Shown one piece after another: positions 1 through 9,799 of a DNA stretch of 64,000 nt (within the stretch, counting starts at the first letter, position 1; every line of letters starts with the position of its first letter). Position numbers and translations under genes: made by a program. This stretch comes from Amesomyces nigricolor (lineage: Eukaryota > Ascomycota > Sordariomycetes > Sordariales > Chaetomiaceae). Location: the NCBI GenBank assembly GCA_004802645.1, contig SRKS01000009.1:82851-146850 (forward strand). The letters are read 5' to 3'. Under the pieces are notes generated by a model. The model made no database searches, was not told where the DNA came from, and worked only from the letters and a program-made list of their open reading frames with translations.

Positions 1-916
1 GGAGTGTTGCACCTTTTGGACAGAGCGCGGCAGGGCGAATGCCACCCATACGCAGGCACACGATGGAACAAGGGCCCCGCGGCCCACCCCCCGAAGGCAA
101 GCTGGCCAAAATGGTTGGTCCCATGCCTCGCCTGGTCGGTCCACCCTGCAAAAGGAGTGCCAGGTTCTCTGTTCCGTGTTCTGTTGTGATGGGGGGCCGC
201 TTGCGAACTTTCCTTTCTCGCCCCTCCCCGGCCACACCACGCCCCCCAAGGCTACCCACTCACCCCAGATGATGAGCAAGAGGGTAGATCTGGACAGGAT
301 CCATCCATTGTACAAATGTTCCACACCCCCTCGACCTGCCCCCTTCCCTGTCTCTCGTTATTCTCAGTCTGAGATCTCCCTTTTTGTTCACTTCTCACGT
401 CAGTGGCGACCATCTCGAATTCCCTCCTTGTTCGAGACCCGGCAAGCCCTGTTGATACAATAGCACACCGACAAAAACGATCATTTCTACCCTCGGACCC
501 CGTTGAAAGAAAGAAAAAACACCCTAATAATCTCACCACAACCACAAACGATCGAAGGACATCATCCGGATCGACGACCTGTGCCACTCTCCTTGTCCCA
601 TCATCCCTAAAATCCGACCAGAGCATCTCCCGTAGGACCGACATCCGAACCTCAATGGGTCCATAAAGCTGCCGTGTGCGCGCACACCACCCAACAACCA
701 ACACACTCGACAACCATCGATCCCGTTTCCGGCTGGCAGTACCCCGCGTTCGAGTTGAGACGAACTCTGTGGATTCAGCTTTTCAGGGACTAGGAGAATT
801 GGAATTGGCCACCGCGATTTGGCCGCTGCCCCTGGGCATTAGAGATCGGACGAGACGGAGTACAGTGGAGGAAGGGCCCGAATCCTTGACAGCAAGCGAG
901 TGATCCAAGTCCGAAC
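1..916. other. Upstream region of the GPCR gene
   Basis: No supported gene. The stretch is C/T-rich on the + strand (roughly 290-560), as is common for fungal promoters and 5' leaders. Several overlapping short open frames exist on both strands, but none shows a recognisable motif or splice pattern. It probably holds the promoter and leader of the GPCR that starts at 917; a gene further left may end here unseen. Confidence 0.5.
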
Positions 917-2774
917 ATGGCGGACCTCACGAACGTAACCCGGGGACTCTGCCCCGCCCCGTTCTTCCAGGACACTCTTTTCACAGATGGCGGCTGTAAG
1001 TTCCTTCGTGTGGGATGAGTTGTACATTCGGCAGAAGGAACCTCGGCTGACAGCAGGCTTCAAGTTTTGGAGGGGAGAATATGCCAGGAAATATTCCCTG
1101 ACTTGAGGTGCTGCCTGCCGTGCCCGCTGCACGAGTGGGCGTACCCTGACAGCTTCCAGACGATGACCACGGCAGCAAACTGGGTCTCGGTGGCCAGCAC
1201 CATCTGCTGTGTCTTCCTCCTGATCTCGTGGGCCGTGCTCCCCGTCGACAAGACGTACAGGCACTACCTCAGCATCTGCCTCACGTTTGGAGTCATGTTT
1301 ATGAGCGTATGTCGGGCATAATCTCCCGCGCTGCTCCCGCAACAGGTACTAATTCACCGCAGCTCGGCTTCGTCATCCCGCTCGCCGGGAACCCGGACCA
1401 GTGCTACGACGCCATCACGCCCAACTCGATGAAGACGAACTCGATGTGCGCCGCGTCCGGCTTCTTCCTGATCATGGGGGGCTGGGCCGGCGTGCTGTGG
1501 GTCTTCCTCCGCGCGCTATCTCTCCACCTCCAGATCTGCTGGCAGCTCGTCGTGGGGCGCAACTTTATGTGGTTCTCACAGGTCGTTGGCTGGGGCATCC
1601 CCGCCGTGGGCATCACCATCGTCATGCTGCTCAGCGGCGTGTCGTTCCGCTTCGGGCAGACGTGCCACGTCAACCACAAGAACAGCCTGGCGGACCTCTG
1701 GATCCCACTGCTCGTCTTTGCGGGCTTCACCCTACTCATCCAGTTCTCCACATTTGGCTACTGCATCAAGGTCTACCTCGCCTCGCTATCCGACAATGGC
1801 CCGTCGACAGAGGGCTCCGGCCTGCCGTCGTACACCAACAGCATCCGCACCATGACCCCGAAGCAGGCGTACCGTCGCGTGCGCCGTGTCATCGCCCTCC
1901 AATGGCGCGGTATCGCCATCGTGCTCATCATTATTACCGACGTCATCTTCTTCTCCGTCGTCTTTGTCTTCCTGGACAACACACTGCAGACGGTGGTGCA
2001 CGACCAGGAACTCGCGAAGCCCTGGGTATTGTGCCTAGCGGGCAACGGCGGCAAGAAGGACGAGTGCCTGGACCACGCGGCCGCGCTCAGCGTCAACATC
2101 GCGACGGTCGGCGCGGTGCTGTTCCTGCTAGCGGTAAACGACGGGCCCTCCCTTGCACGTTTATTGATGGCAATGACTAATCTGACGGTTTTTTTTTCTA
2201 GATGAACGGCATCTGGCTCCTCCTCCTCCTCGGGCGCTGGACGATGGTGACGGGGTGGCGCGACCTGTTCACGTCGGGGCCGAATCGAAGCAAGCGAGAG
2301 TTCGTGTCGGTCGACGCGCGGCTGGACGATCTCAAGAAAGACACACGTTCGTACGAGATGCTGTCCCGGGACACCGGGAAGACCATGGGCGAATCAGTAA
2401 CACCCATCTCCGTAGCAGTGACCCCGATCTCCCCGGCGGCGCGCATGCGCTCGCCCATGGGGAGCCCGATCGGCGGCCACCGCAGCCGCCAGGACCAACA
2501 CCCCCGCCACCACCGTGATCCCAGCCACGATGATGATGATGATGACTACACCGGCAACGACGGCCGCCGCACCCCGGACTACTTTGGCCAGACGGCGCGC
2601 TACCACACGCCCGTTCGGTCCTTCTCCAGCCCGCGCCCGCCGCAGACGGTGACGTGGGACGCGCGGGAGACGTACGCGCGGCCGACGTCGCCTTACGGCG
2701 CCGCGGAGCAGCAGCAACAGGCCATGCAGCAGCAGGATCGATATGTCAACCCGCTGGGCTTGAACAGGATATGA
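917..2774 (+). CDS. Frizzled/smoothened-like seven-transmembrane receptor (fungal GPCR)
   Basis: Four exons, 917-995, 1065-1306, 1363-2133 and 2202-2774, give 554 residues. A short Cys-rich N-terminus (CCLPCP at residues 42-47) is followed by seven hydrophobic spans near residues 67-86, 94-113, 138-157, 178-197, 218-241, 288-310 and 350-373. Last comes a hydrophilic, probably cytosolic tail of about 170 residues with an Asp run encoded by GAT repeats. Spacing of the Cys residues and the segment around WLVGRNFMW-like residues 168-177 resembles the fungal frizzled/smoothened-like membrane family (PF01534), which is related to cAMP-receptor-like GPCRs. These are plasma-membrane receptors whose ligands are mostly unknown. 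There is no full Cys-rich Wnt-binding domain. The first intron acceptor (AG at 1063-1064) was chosen because it keeps the frame and the GRIC segment; a nearby AG does not. Family call is firm, ligand unknown. Confidence 0.85.
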
Positions 2775-4777
2775 AAGAGACTATGTTAATGACGGACGAA
2801 CCGCCCCAAGAGGCGCGCGCGCGAAAAGAGATGAGAAGAAGGATGGCAGCGAAGCAAGCAAGCATGCATGCAAGACATTCTTTGTGTACTTCCCTTTTGG
2901 AGATACCTTACCTACCTACCTCCCCTACCTTACGATAATACAACCGGCGCAAAAGCGTCGCCGGATATTCACCCCATTTGGGACTTGGAGGGCGGTTCAA
3001 TGGACCGCCATCTCAACTCGCCGCCGACTCAGCCGGATCGGGTCTCTTGACAGAGACGCCAACACCCTCTCTGTCAATAACAGCGCCGGGTCGATTCCAC
3101 CATCACCCATCCAACTTGGCCATCATCCGGAGGCCCTTCCATCATCCACGCCGGCGATTTCCAGCGACAGGAGAGTGTCGCCACAAATACCGCCGGAGCA
3201 CAGCCAATTTCCGAGAACAACATCGAGGACGGCAGGTTGTCGTGTTCTTGAAAGAAAAAGACTAAGTCGGGCAAAAAAAAATCGGCTCGGTAGTTTTTAA
3301 CGGCGACACCAAAAAGATTGAAGGAGGCAGGCATGCACCCGAGGGAAATGAAACGCCGGGTCGGTTTCGGTTGGTCGAATCGGGTTCGGATCACCTGCTG
3401 TTGCTGCTGCTGTTGGCCGAGACCGATTCGGGATGAATGGACGGGTGGCTGGGTGGTTGGTTGGTTATTGGGTTGGTTGTGGCATACTATGTCTCTTTTA
3501 CGGGACATGTATGATCATGCATGACTGGAATCGCTTGATTGAGGAGCGAGTGTCTCGGGGGTTTGGATCGCGGGGTAATGCGACGGGGTGTGGGTGGTGC
3601 GGTAGAAGGGCCGAACCGCGGCGGGTGTGAGGATGTTGTTGCTGGGGCATTGCACACCACATCAGCTTGGCCCCCGGAGTAAAAGTTCGACCACCTCCCG
3701 CTGGATCATCGAGACTGGGGTTTCACTTTCATCGCATTGTCGAGTTTGTTCGATTCCTGATCCAATTGGCTTTGTTGGCGGGAAGAGTGGAAGAGTGGAA
3801 GGGAAAATTCGCGATCTCCGAAGATGCCGGTGGTGGCACCACAGAGGAAAGAAAACCCTGAGGGGTTCTGGAACAGCGGGGAGAGGCCTATTTGAATCGG
3901 TGATGTGTAAGACGGCGGCCGGAATGTCCGGCCATGTAGAGTGGGGTTCTAATCGGTCTCCCGACGTTGCCGGCGCTGGATTTCATTTTCTTTGGCGACG
4001 GGTTGGTGATCTATGGACGGCATTCGGTTAACCCAGAGCCAGCCGGGTTGAGGTCTGATGGATGATATCTACGTGTACGCATAGCTAAGCGAGGAATGTT
4101 TAGGATACCAATACCATTCCATTCATCTCTTAAGTCTGTCCTATATCTCTTCACCATCCCCTGAGCCCTCTTCAACCACGTGTCGATCCCCGCCATGGAG
4201 CCCGGGCCGGCATTCTCGACTTCCCCGACGCCGGCCAGATGGTGGCTCCCGTCGATGCCGAGGTGGAGCGCAGAACGGGCGCCAAAAACCGCCTTCTGCA
4301 GCCCTGTGGTGAAGAAACAGGCATCACGACTTCCGGACGAGCCGCGCTGGCCACTCAGCGTTTGAGCGCAAACTTCGGCATTGTGGTCGTGTGAGTGGGC
4401 GGCCAGCAACCCATCACGACTGCTTCCTTGGCCTTCCCTGGTTCGTCTGATGAGTGATGATGCGTGATCAGATCGGTTTCTACGATGTCGTTCCTGCTCT
4501 GCCGGCTCTCTGCGCGTCTGTCGCGCGGGTATAAGAAGGATCCGGTCCTGTTAAGGGAGGAAGCAGGCGGGTTGGATTGTTACATTGTCGAGCCCTGGAG
4601 AGGACCTGCCAGATCAAGGAGTTGGATGACGACAACTTCAATGTGGACACGACGACAATAGCCAGGGGAGATCCTGATGCCTGGGGATGTTGACAAGTCG
4701 ACGAAGCATGCGTACGGGAAACAGTGTCAACAAGCAGCTCTTATCATCATCACCAGCATCACGACCGCCGACCTACA
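2775..4777. other. Intergenic region, GPCR to GH5 gene
   Basis: About 2 kb with no supported gene. It should hold the GPCR 3' UTR and the GH5 promoter. Small features only: a CTG/TGC run near 3400-3417 and GGTTG-type repeats near 3443-3480. The longest minus-strand frame (4011-4409) has no family resemblance and lacks C-ending codon bias. Confidence 0.5.
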
Positions 4778-6367
4778 ATGGCCTCAGAGATCGTCTACGG
4801 AACATTTCCTACCTGTTTACCTGCGCCCTGCCAAGAAAGGTCGAGAAGCATCCCTCACCGCCGCCCGCCAAGTCCAGCCAATAGCGCCCGCCAATCGCTC
4901 TTCGAGCCGCAAGCCGCAATGTCACCGGAGCTGGGACTCCCGCGCCGGAGCAGGGAACAGGGCATCCACCTGCTCCCCATTTCCACACCACCACCACCGT
5001 CATCACCACAACCACCACAAATCTCACCACCACCAGAAAACCCATCCCGCCCAATCTTCAGTCCCAACCTCACCCTCAAACGCCACCTCCGCGCTAACCG
5101 CAAACCCCGCCCAATGTACCTCCTCCTCCTCCTCCTCTTCCTCCTCGCTGCCCTCTACCTCATCTACTTCCTACGCGCCGAAACCGCCCTCGGCCTCCCC
5201 TGGGTCCCAGACGCGGACACACAAACCTTCGCCAAGCGCCCGCTCCCCCCTCCCCTCGATGACACCTTCCTCTCCTCCTCCTCCTACGCCCTCCCCCTGC
5301 GCACGCGCGGCCGCGACATCGTCGACGCCCAGGGCCGGCGTTTCAAGCTCTCCAGCGTCAACTGGTACGGCGCCAGCGACGAGCAGTTTATTCCGGGGGG
5401 TTTGGATGTCCGCCACCGGAGCGAGATCGCGCAGACGGTGCGCCGCATGGGGTTCAATAGCGTCCGGCTGCCGTACTCGGACGAGATGGTGATGGAAAAC
5501 CCGCTGGTGCTGCCGCATCTGCTCGGGGCGAATCAGGATTTGGTGGGCATGCGCGCGCTGGATGTGTTTGTGGCCGTGGTGGAGGCCTTGACGGAGGCGG
5601 GGGTGGCGGTCGTGGTGAACAACCATATTACGACCGCTACGTGGTGCTGCGGGGCGGATCCGTGCGATGCTGGGTGGGCGAATGATCACCTGCCTGCGAT
5701 GATGTGTCGGGTGAGACAGACCGAGGGGGAGTGGGTGAGGCATTGGGAGGTGGTGATGGAGAGGTTGATGGGGAATGGGTTGGTGATCGGGGCGGATTTG
5801 AGGAATGAGGTGAGGGGCATGTGGGGGACGATGCCGTGGGAGAAGTGGGCGGATGCCGCTGAGAGGGCTGGGAATGCGCTGTTGAGAATGAACCCGAACT
5901 GGTTGATCATTGTGGGCGGAACAGAGTCCGGGAACGATCTCACGGGCGTAGCGAGGCGGCCAATTGTGCTGGATGTCCCAGACCGGGTGGTCTACTCGGC
6001 GCACGTGTACTCGTGGAGCGGGTGGGGGAGTCTTGGGGGCAGGTATGCGAAGCGGACGTACCAGAGCTTTGTGCAGTCGATGCGCAAGAACTGGGCGTAT
6101 CTGGTTGAGGCCGACATCGCGCCCGTGTGGGTGGGCGAGTTTGGTGCGCCAAACGACCCCGGCCAGGGCGACGCAAACTACTGGAGGAACCTGATGCGCT
6201 ACCTCAAGTCCATCGACGCCGATTTTGGCTACTGGGCCATCAACCCGCGCAAGCCCAAGGAGGACGAGAAGGAATCGTACTCTCTGGTTGAGGACGACTG
6301 GACCACGCCCGTGCTCGACTACCGGATGAAGGACATGACCGAGCTTATACGGGCCGGCCAGGAGTGA
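4778..6367 (+). CDS. Membrane-anchored glycoside hydrolase family 5 protein
   Basis: Single exon, 529 residues. The frame is open upstream of 4778, but 4778 is the first ATG (ACAATGG context); Met48 at 4919 is an alternative start. A Pro/His-rich N-terminal segment precedes one strongly hydrophobic span (about residues 113-131, Leu run), so the protein is probably a type II membrane protein with the catalytic domain outside the cytosol, not a secreted cellulase. The GH5 (TIM-barrel, clan A) signature follows: a substrate-loop start GRRFKLSSVNWYG, then LRNEV with the likely acid/base Glu344, then WVGEFG with the likely nucleophile Glu454. In many GH5 enzymes the acid/base motif is NEP; here it is NEV. 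Substrate cannot be told: endoglucanase, exo-glucanase and glucosylceramidase-type relatives are all possible. Codon third positions shift from C-rich to G-rich between about 5400 and 5950. Confidence 0.8.
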   Translation: MASEIVYGTFPTCLPAPCQERSRSIPHRRPPSPANSARQSLFEPQAAMSPELGLPRRSREQGIHLLPISTPPPPSSPQPPQISPPPENPSRPIFSPNLTLKRHLRANRKPRPMYLLLLLLFLLAALYLIYFLRAETALGLPWVPDADTQTFAKRPLPPPLDDTFLSSSSYALPLRTRGRDIVDAQGRRFKLSSVNWYGASDEQFIPGGLDVRHRSEIAQTVRRMGFNSVRLPYSDEMVMENPLVLPHLLGANQDLVGMRALDVFVAVVEALTEAGVAVVVNNHITTATWCCGADPCDAGWANDHLPAMMCRVRQTEGEWVRHWEVVMERLMGNGLVIGADLRNEVRGMWGTMPWEKWADAAERAGNALLRMNPNWLIIVGGTESGNDLTGVARRPIVLDVPDRVVYSAHVYSWSGWGSLGGRYAKRTYQSFVQSMRKNWAYLVEADIAPVWVGEFGAPNDPGQGDANYWRNLMRYLKSIDADFGYWAINPRKPKEDEKESYSLVEDDWTTPVLDYRMKDMTELIRAGQE

Positions 6368-7094
6368 GCGGGGTGAGTGTCTCCGGGGTAGGGCGTTCGG
6401 TTTGTCTTTATGGCGTATGGATTGACGGGCTTGTTTCAAAGCACGTATATATTGTGAGGAACGACATGATTCCGATAGCAGTGCGTCTTCGAGGGATAAG
6501 CCTGGTGTTCTGGTGTTAGAGGCGGAAAGAGGGAAAGCCAAGGGAAGGCCGTCGGTTCTGAATCTTTGATACCACATATATAGCATCGATACCACCGTCT
6601 GAAATCATAGAGTAGCAAATATGCACTTATTCTGCGGCATCCTTTCCCACTTCGATTGCGTCTCACAAGCTCACATGTCCTCTGCCCTCTGCGGGCTGCT
6701 CACGCTCCTTCCCGCAAAGGGCCGCCGCCAAGAAGCTTGATGCGCCGGTGACGTCTGTTCCATGCAGCTGCTGTGGGGTTGTACCCCACCTTGTCCGCCC
6801 CGCCCGCCTTATCGATAGGCAGTTGGGGCAGCTCGGGCAGGCAGGCACCTGAGACTCTGAGACGAGGTCCGAGTTGGGTGTTGGACCTCGACTGATCCGC
6901 GTCTGTTCGCTAACAAACGGACCACATCTCAACCAATTTCCGTTCCAGTAAACTCCAGAAACCTACGCCATCCTACAACCGAAATCTTTACACCGCCCTA
7001 TTTGTGTTCCACCGATTTCCCCGCCGGCCACCTCTCCGTAGACAATGTCCCACGCTCCCTTGGCGCTCTCTGGGCTGGTTATCGTGAACGGAAC
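6368..7094. other. Intergenic region, GH5 to CRT10-like gene
   Basis: No supported gene. It holds the 3' UTR of the GH5 gene and the promoter of the CRT10-like gene. Minus-strand frames here (6436-6932) show no recognisable protein. Confidence 0.5.
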
Positions 7095-9574
7095 ATGACG
7101 ATGACATCCGGAGCTGCAGGCGCCGCTGAAGCTTACGACGAGCTTTACATCGGCCCAACCTGCTTTGTGCAGACTGCTGAAAACAGAGTCAGTGATGCTT
7201 CCTGCATCTGCCGCCACCACCTCGCTGACCCAGCTTCTCCCCACAGTTTGGCGCCCATGTTCTCGACGAGCTGAAAGCATGGATCAACGAACCACTCCCT
7301 GGCACCACCGGCGCGGACTGGGGCGATGAAGACGACGATGAAGACGACGATGACGGCGACGACGACGAGGACATGTCGGTGGGAGAGATGACACTTTTGG
7401 GCTTGCTCCAGGCCGATGCCCAGGCTGCTCCCGCCTCTCAGCCCGAAACCGGCCGGGAAGCCGTTAAGCACGGGTTCCCCAAGATTGCCGCTGCAAGGAA
7501 CAATCTCACCGTTCTTTCGCAACGGTACAATGTAGGAAAGCTGGATTTGGTCTCCCGCGACAAGCTTGGTGCTGACAGTGATGCAGCTTTACTTCGCCGC
7601 GTATCAGGACAGCATCTATGTCTACCAACCGCAGAGGGCAGGACCCAAAATCCTTCCCCCCCCATCCGTTATTCTCCGTCCCCCGCCGTCCAGCCAGGCG
7701 TGCTACGTAACCGGCAACATCGACCGCCAATTCTCCCACCAGATAAACAGTATCACCGTGGGCAACCTGGGGGACCTTGAGATCGTCCTGTTTGCCTACG
7801 ACGACGGCGACGTAGTGGCCTACTACACGCATGCCATTGTCCGTTGGATCAAAACAAAAGGCGGCCACGTCCGGAGCCCAAGCGGATTGCACGCACGGCC
7901 ACCTGGCCACCCGAAGCCCTTGTTTCACGAGAACGTGGGAAGTTCGGCCTGGGGGCTCGCTGTCCACGAGAAATCCCGTCTCATCGCCGTCAGTTCGAAT
8001 CTCCACCAGGTCACCGTCTTTGCGTTTGCTCTCAGTCGCCATGATACACCCTTCAATTTCCCCGAACCGGAGAACCCTACAGAATCTGGCCTCAAAGCTC
8101 AGGAAGTCCAGAGACACTTTCAATCAAGAACGAGGATGTGGCGGATTCTTCTGACCTTCCCCCTCGGGGCTAGCAACATCCCCAATATATCGTTCATCGA
8201 TGATGATGAGGGCGAGGCAATGAAAGTGGCCGCGATCGATATATACGGGGTGCTGTGGCTGGCCGACATCTGGAGGTTCGGCATGGATGTTGTCAAATGG
8301 CAGGACTCGGATTCGCAGGCGCATCATCTCTTCATGCACCATGGGTATGTCATGTCCGTTAAGTTCCCTTTGCACGAATAAAAGCTGACAGCACTAGGGA
8401 TGTTAAAGGTTGGGGTGTCATGGCCCTCCCAGATAGCAGTTTCAAGCCAACCGACTCGATCCGTGAATCACTCGGAGTGCCAGGAAACGAGGTCATATCC
8501 GGTCCAAGGACCAAGGACGGCAGAACCTGGTTAAATACTACCTGCGGTCTTTACTACGTCAAGGAGCTATCTCCTCGTCCAGATGCCGTCATTGAGCAAC
8601 ATCAGGGCCGTAGTCTCGTGCGACATCAAATCGATTACAAGAAGGCGCACGCCTCCCGGCGCCCGTGCCTAGAGGAAGACCTCTCGGATGGATGGGAGAC
8701 GGACAGCGAAAGCGACTATGGATCCATGAACGGAGTCCCAGCCCTGTCCACCAAAGAGTGGTCGGCGAAGACTCCTTACACCAACCAGCGGAACAAAACC
8801 TTCAACGACCTCAACGACAAAGTCCAATTCGGCCGAATGATCCTCCCTCACTTTGGGGAGACTCTCGCACCAAAAGGCGGCCTCATTGACCAGCAGATGC
8901 GTCTACAGATCATTCAAAGGAGCGCCGACTGGGAGCACCGAACCAAAGGCATCGACTACCCCACCAGCAACGTCGCCGCCCAGCTCCCCAAGAACCTCTG
9001 CATCCTCCGCACCTCGCGCTGCAGCATCCAGCTCGAGCCCGTCGACCCCTCTGCCACGGGCGTCTTCTGCAAATGGGTCCTCTCCACCCACTCCCACGTC
9101 CCCAGTACCACCACCAACCCCCCGACCCCGCAGCCCTGGGACCTGCACCCCATCTACTCGGAGCGTGTCAGCATGCTGCTGCACGTCCCCGAGCTCAGCC
9201 TTGTTGTGGCGGGGTCGCCTACGGGGCGCGTCGCCCTAATCACTCTCACCAAGACGGCCAAGCGCCTTAATTCGGTTCCGGTCCACCACGGTTTTCGTGT
9301 TGAGCGTGTGCTGCCACGGAAGGAGGAGGATGATAAGAGGTTGCGGCCGACGTGTACGCTGAGCGGCGTGGCGATTGCCCCGGCGCCGTGCGGACCGCCG
9401 GGTGAGGGGCTGGAGCTGAGGAGGGGGTATGGGCGGAGGGGTGGTGGGTTGGGGGCGCCGGGGATGTGGAGACTGATTTTGCATTATAAGGATCATACTA
9501 TTTTGATGTATGATATTGGGAGGCGGGCGCCGGGGATGGATGGGGAGGGGGAGGGGGAGTTGATGGTGCTTTAG
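7095..9574 (+). CDS. CRT10-like protein (ribonucleotide reductase regulation family)
   Basis: Four exons, 7095-7187, 7247-7531, 7587-8344 and 8398-9574, give 770 residues. The most telling segment is FHENVGSSAWGLAVHEKSRL near residue 239, typical of the fungal CRT10 family (PF08728), with WD40-like strands around it. The N-terminal part has an Asp/Glu-rich stretch encoded at about 7322-7373. In yeast the family member Crt10 influences transcription of ribonucleotide reductase genes; the role in this organism is inference. All introns are 53-59 bp and in phase. The start at 7095 is the first in-frame ATG of the first exon and is less certain than the rest; an upstream exon is possible. The stop at 9572-9574 (TAG) is followed in the same frame by 74 open codons, see the separate entry. 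Confidence 0.8.
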
Positions 9575-9799
9575 GAGGGTGCTGATGGTTGGGGGAGGGG
9601 GAGGGAGAAGAAGAAGGGTGGGGGCAATGGGAGGAGTGGGAAGAAAAGGGGGAGGGGAGAGAGGACGGAGAGGGAGCAACGGGAGGACGCGAAGAAGGCG
9701 TTGGAGGAGGAGGATGATAGAGATATGGTGATAGTACAGAGACCGAGGCGAAGAGTCAGGACGGATTTTGGGAGCAACTTGTCATCGTCTCTGGGGTGA
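9575..9799 (+). other. In-frame open extension after the CRT10-like stop codon
   Basis: After TAG at 9572-9574 the same frame stays open for 74 codons to TGA at 9797-9799. The encoded stretch is Gly/Lys/Arg-rich, then acidic (ALEEEDDRD), then basic and more complex (VIVQRPRRRVRTDFGSNL). No GT-AG intron that skips the TAG in the correct phase was found: the one plausible donor (9508) gives the wrong frame. It may be a C-terminal region cut off by a nonsense substitution, a readthrough extension, a base error, or a chance open frame in G-rich sequence. Confidence 0.4.

Noticed and set aside
5171..6595. 474-codon minus-strand frame opposite the GH5 gene
   Set aside because: It is an antisense shadow of the GC-rich GH5 coding sequence, which carries the true catalytic motifs.
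9508..9574. Intron removing the CRT10-like stop codon
   Set aside because: GT at 9508 and AG at 9573-9574 exist, but joining gives the wrong frame and removes the WD-like segment HTILMYDIG.
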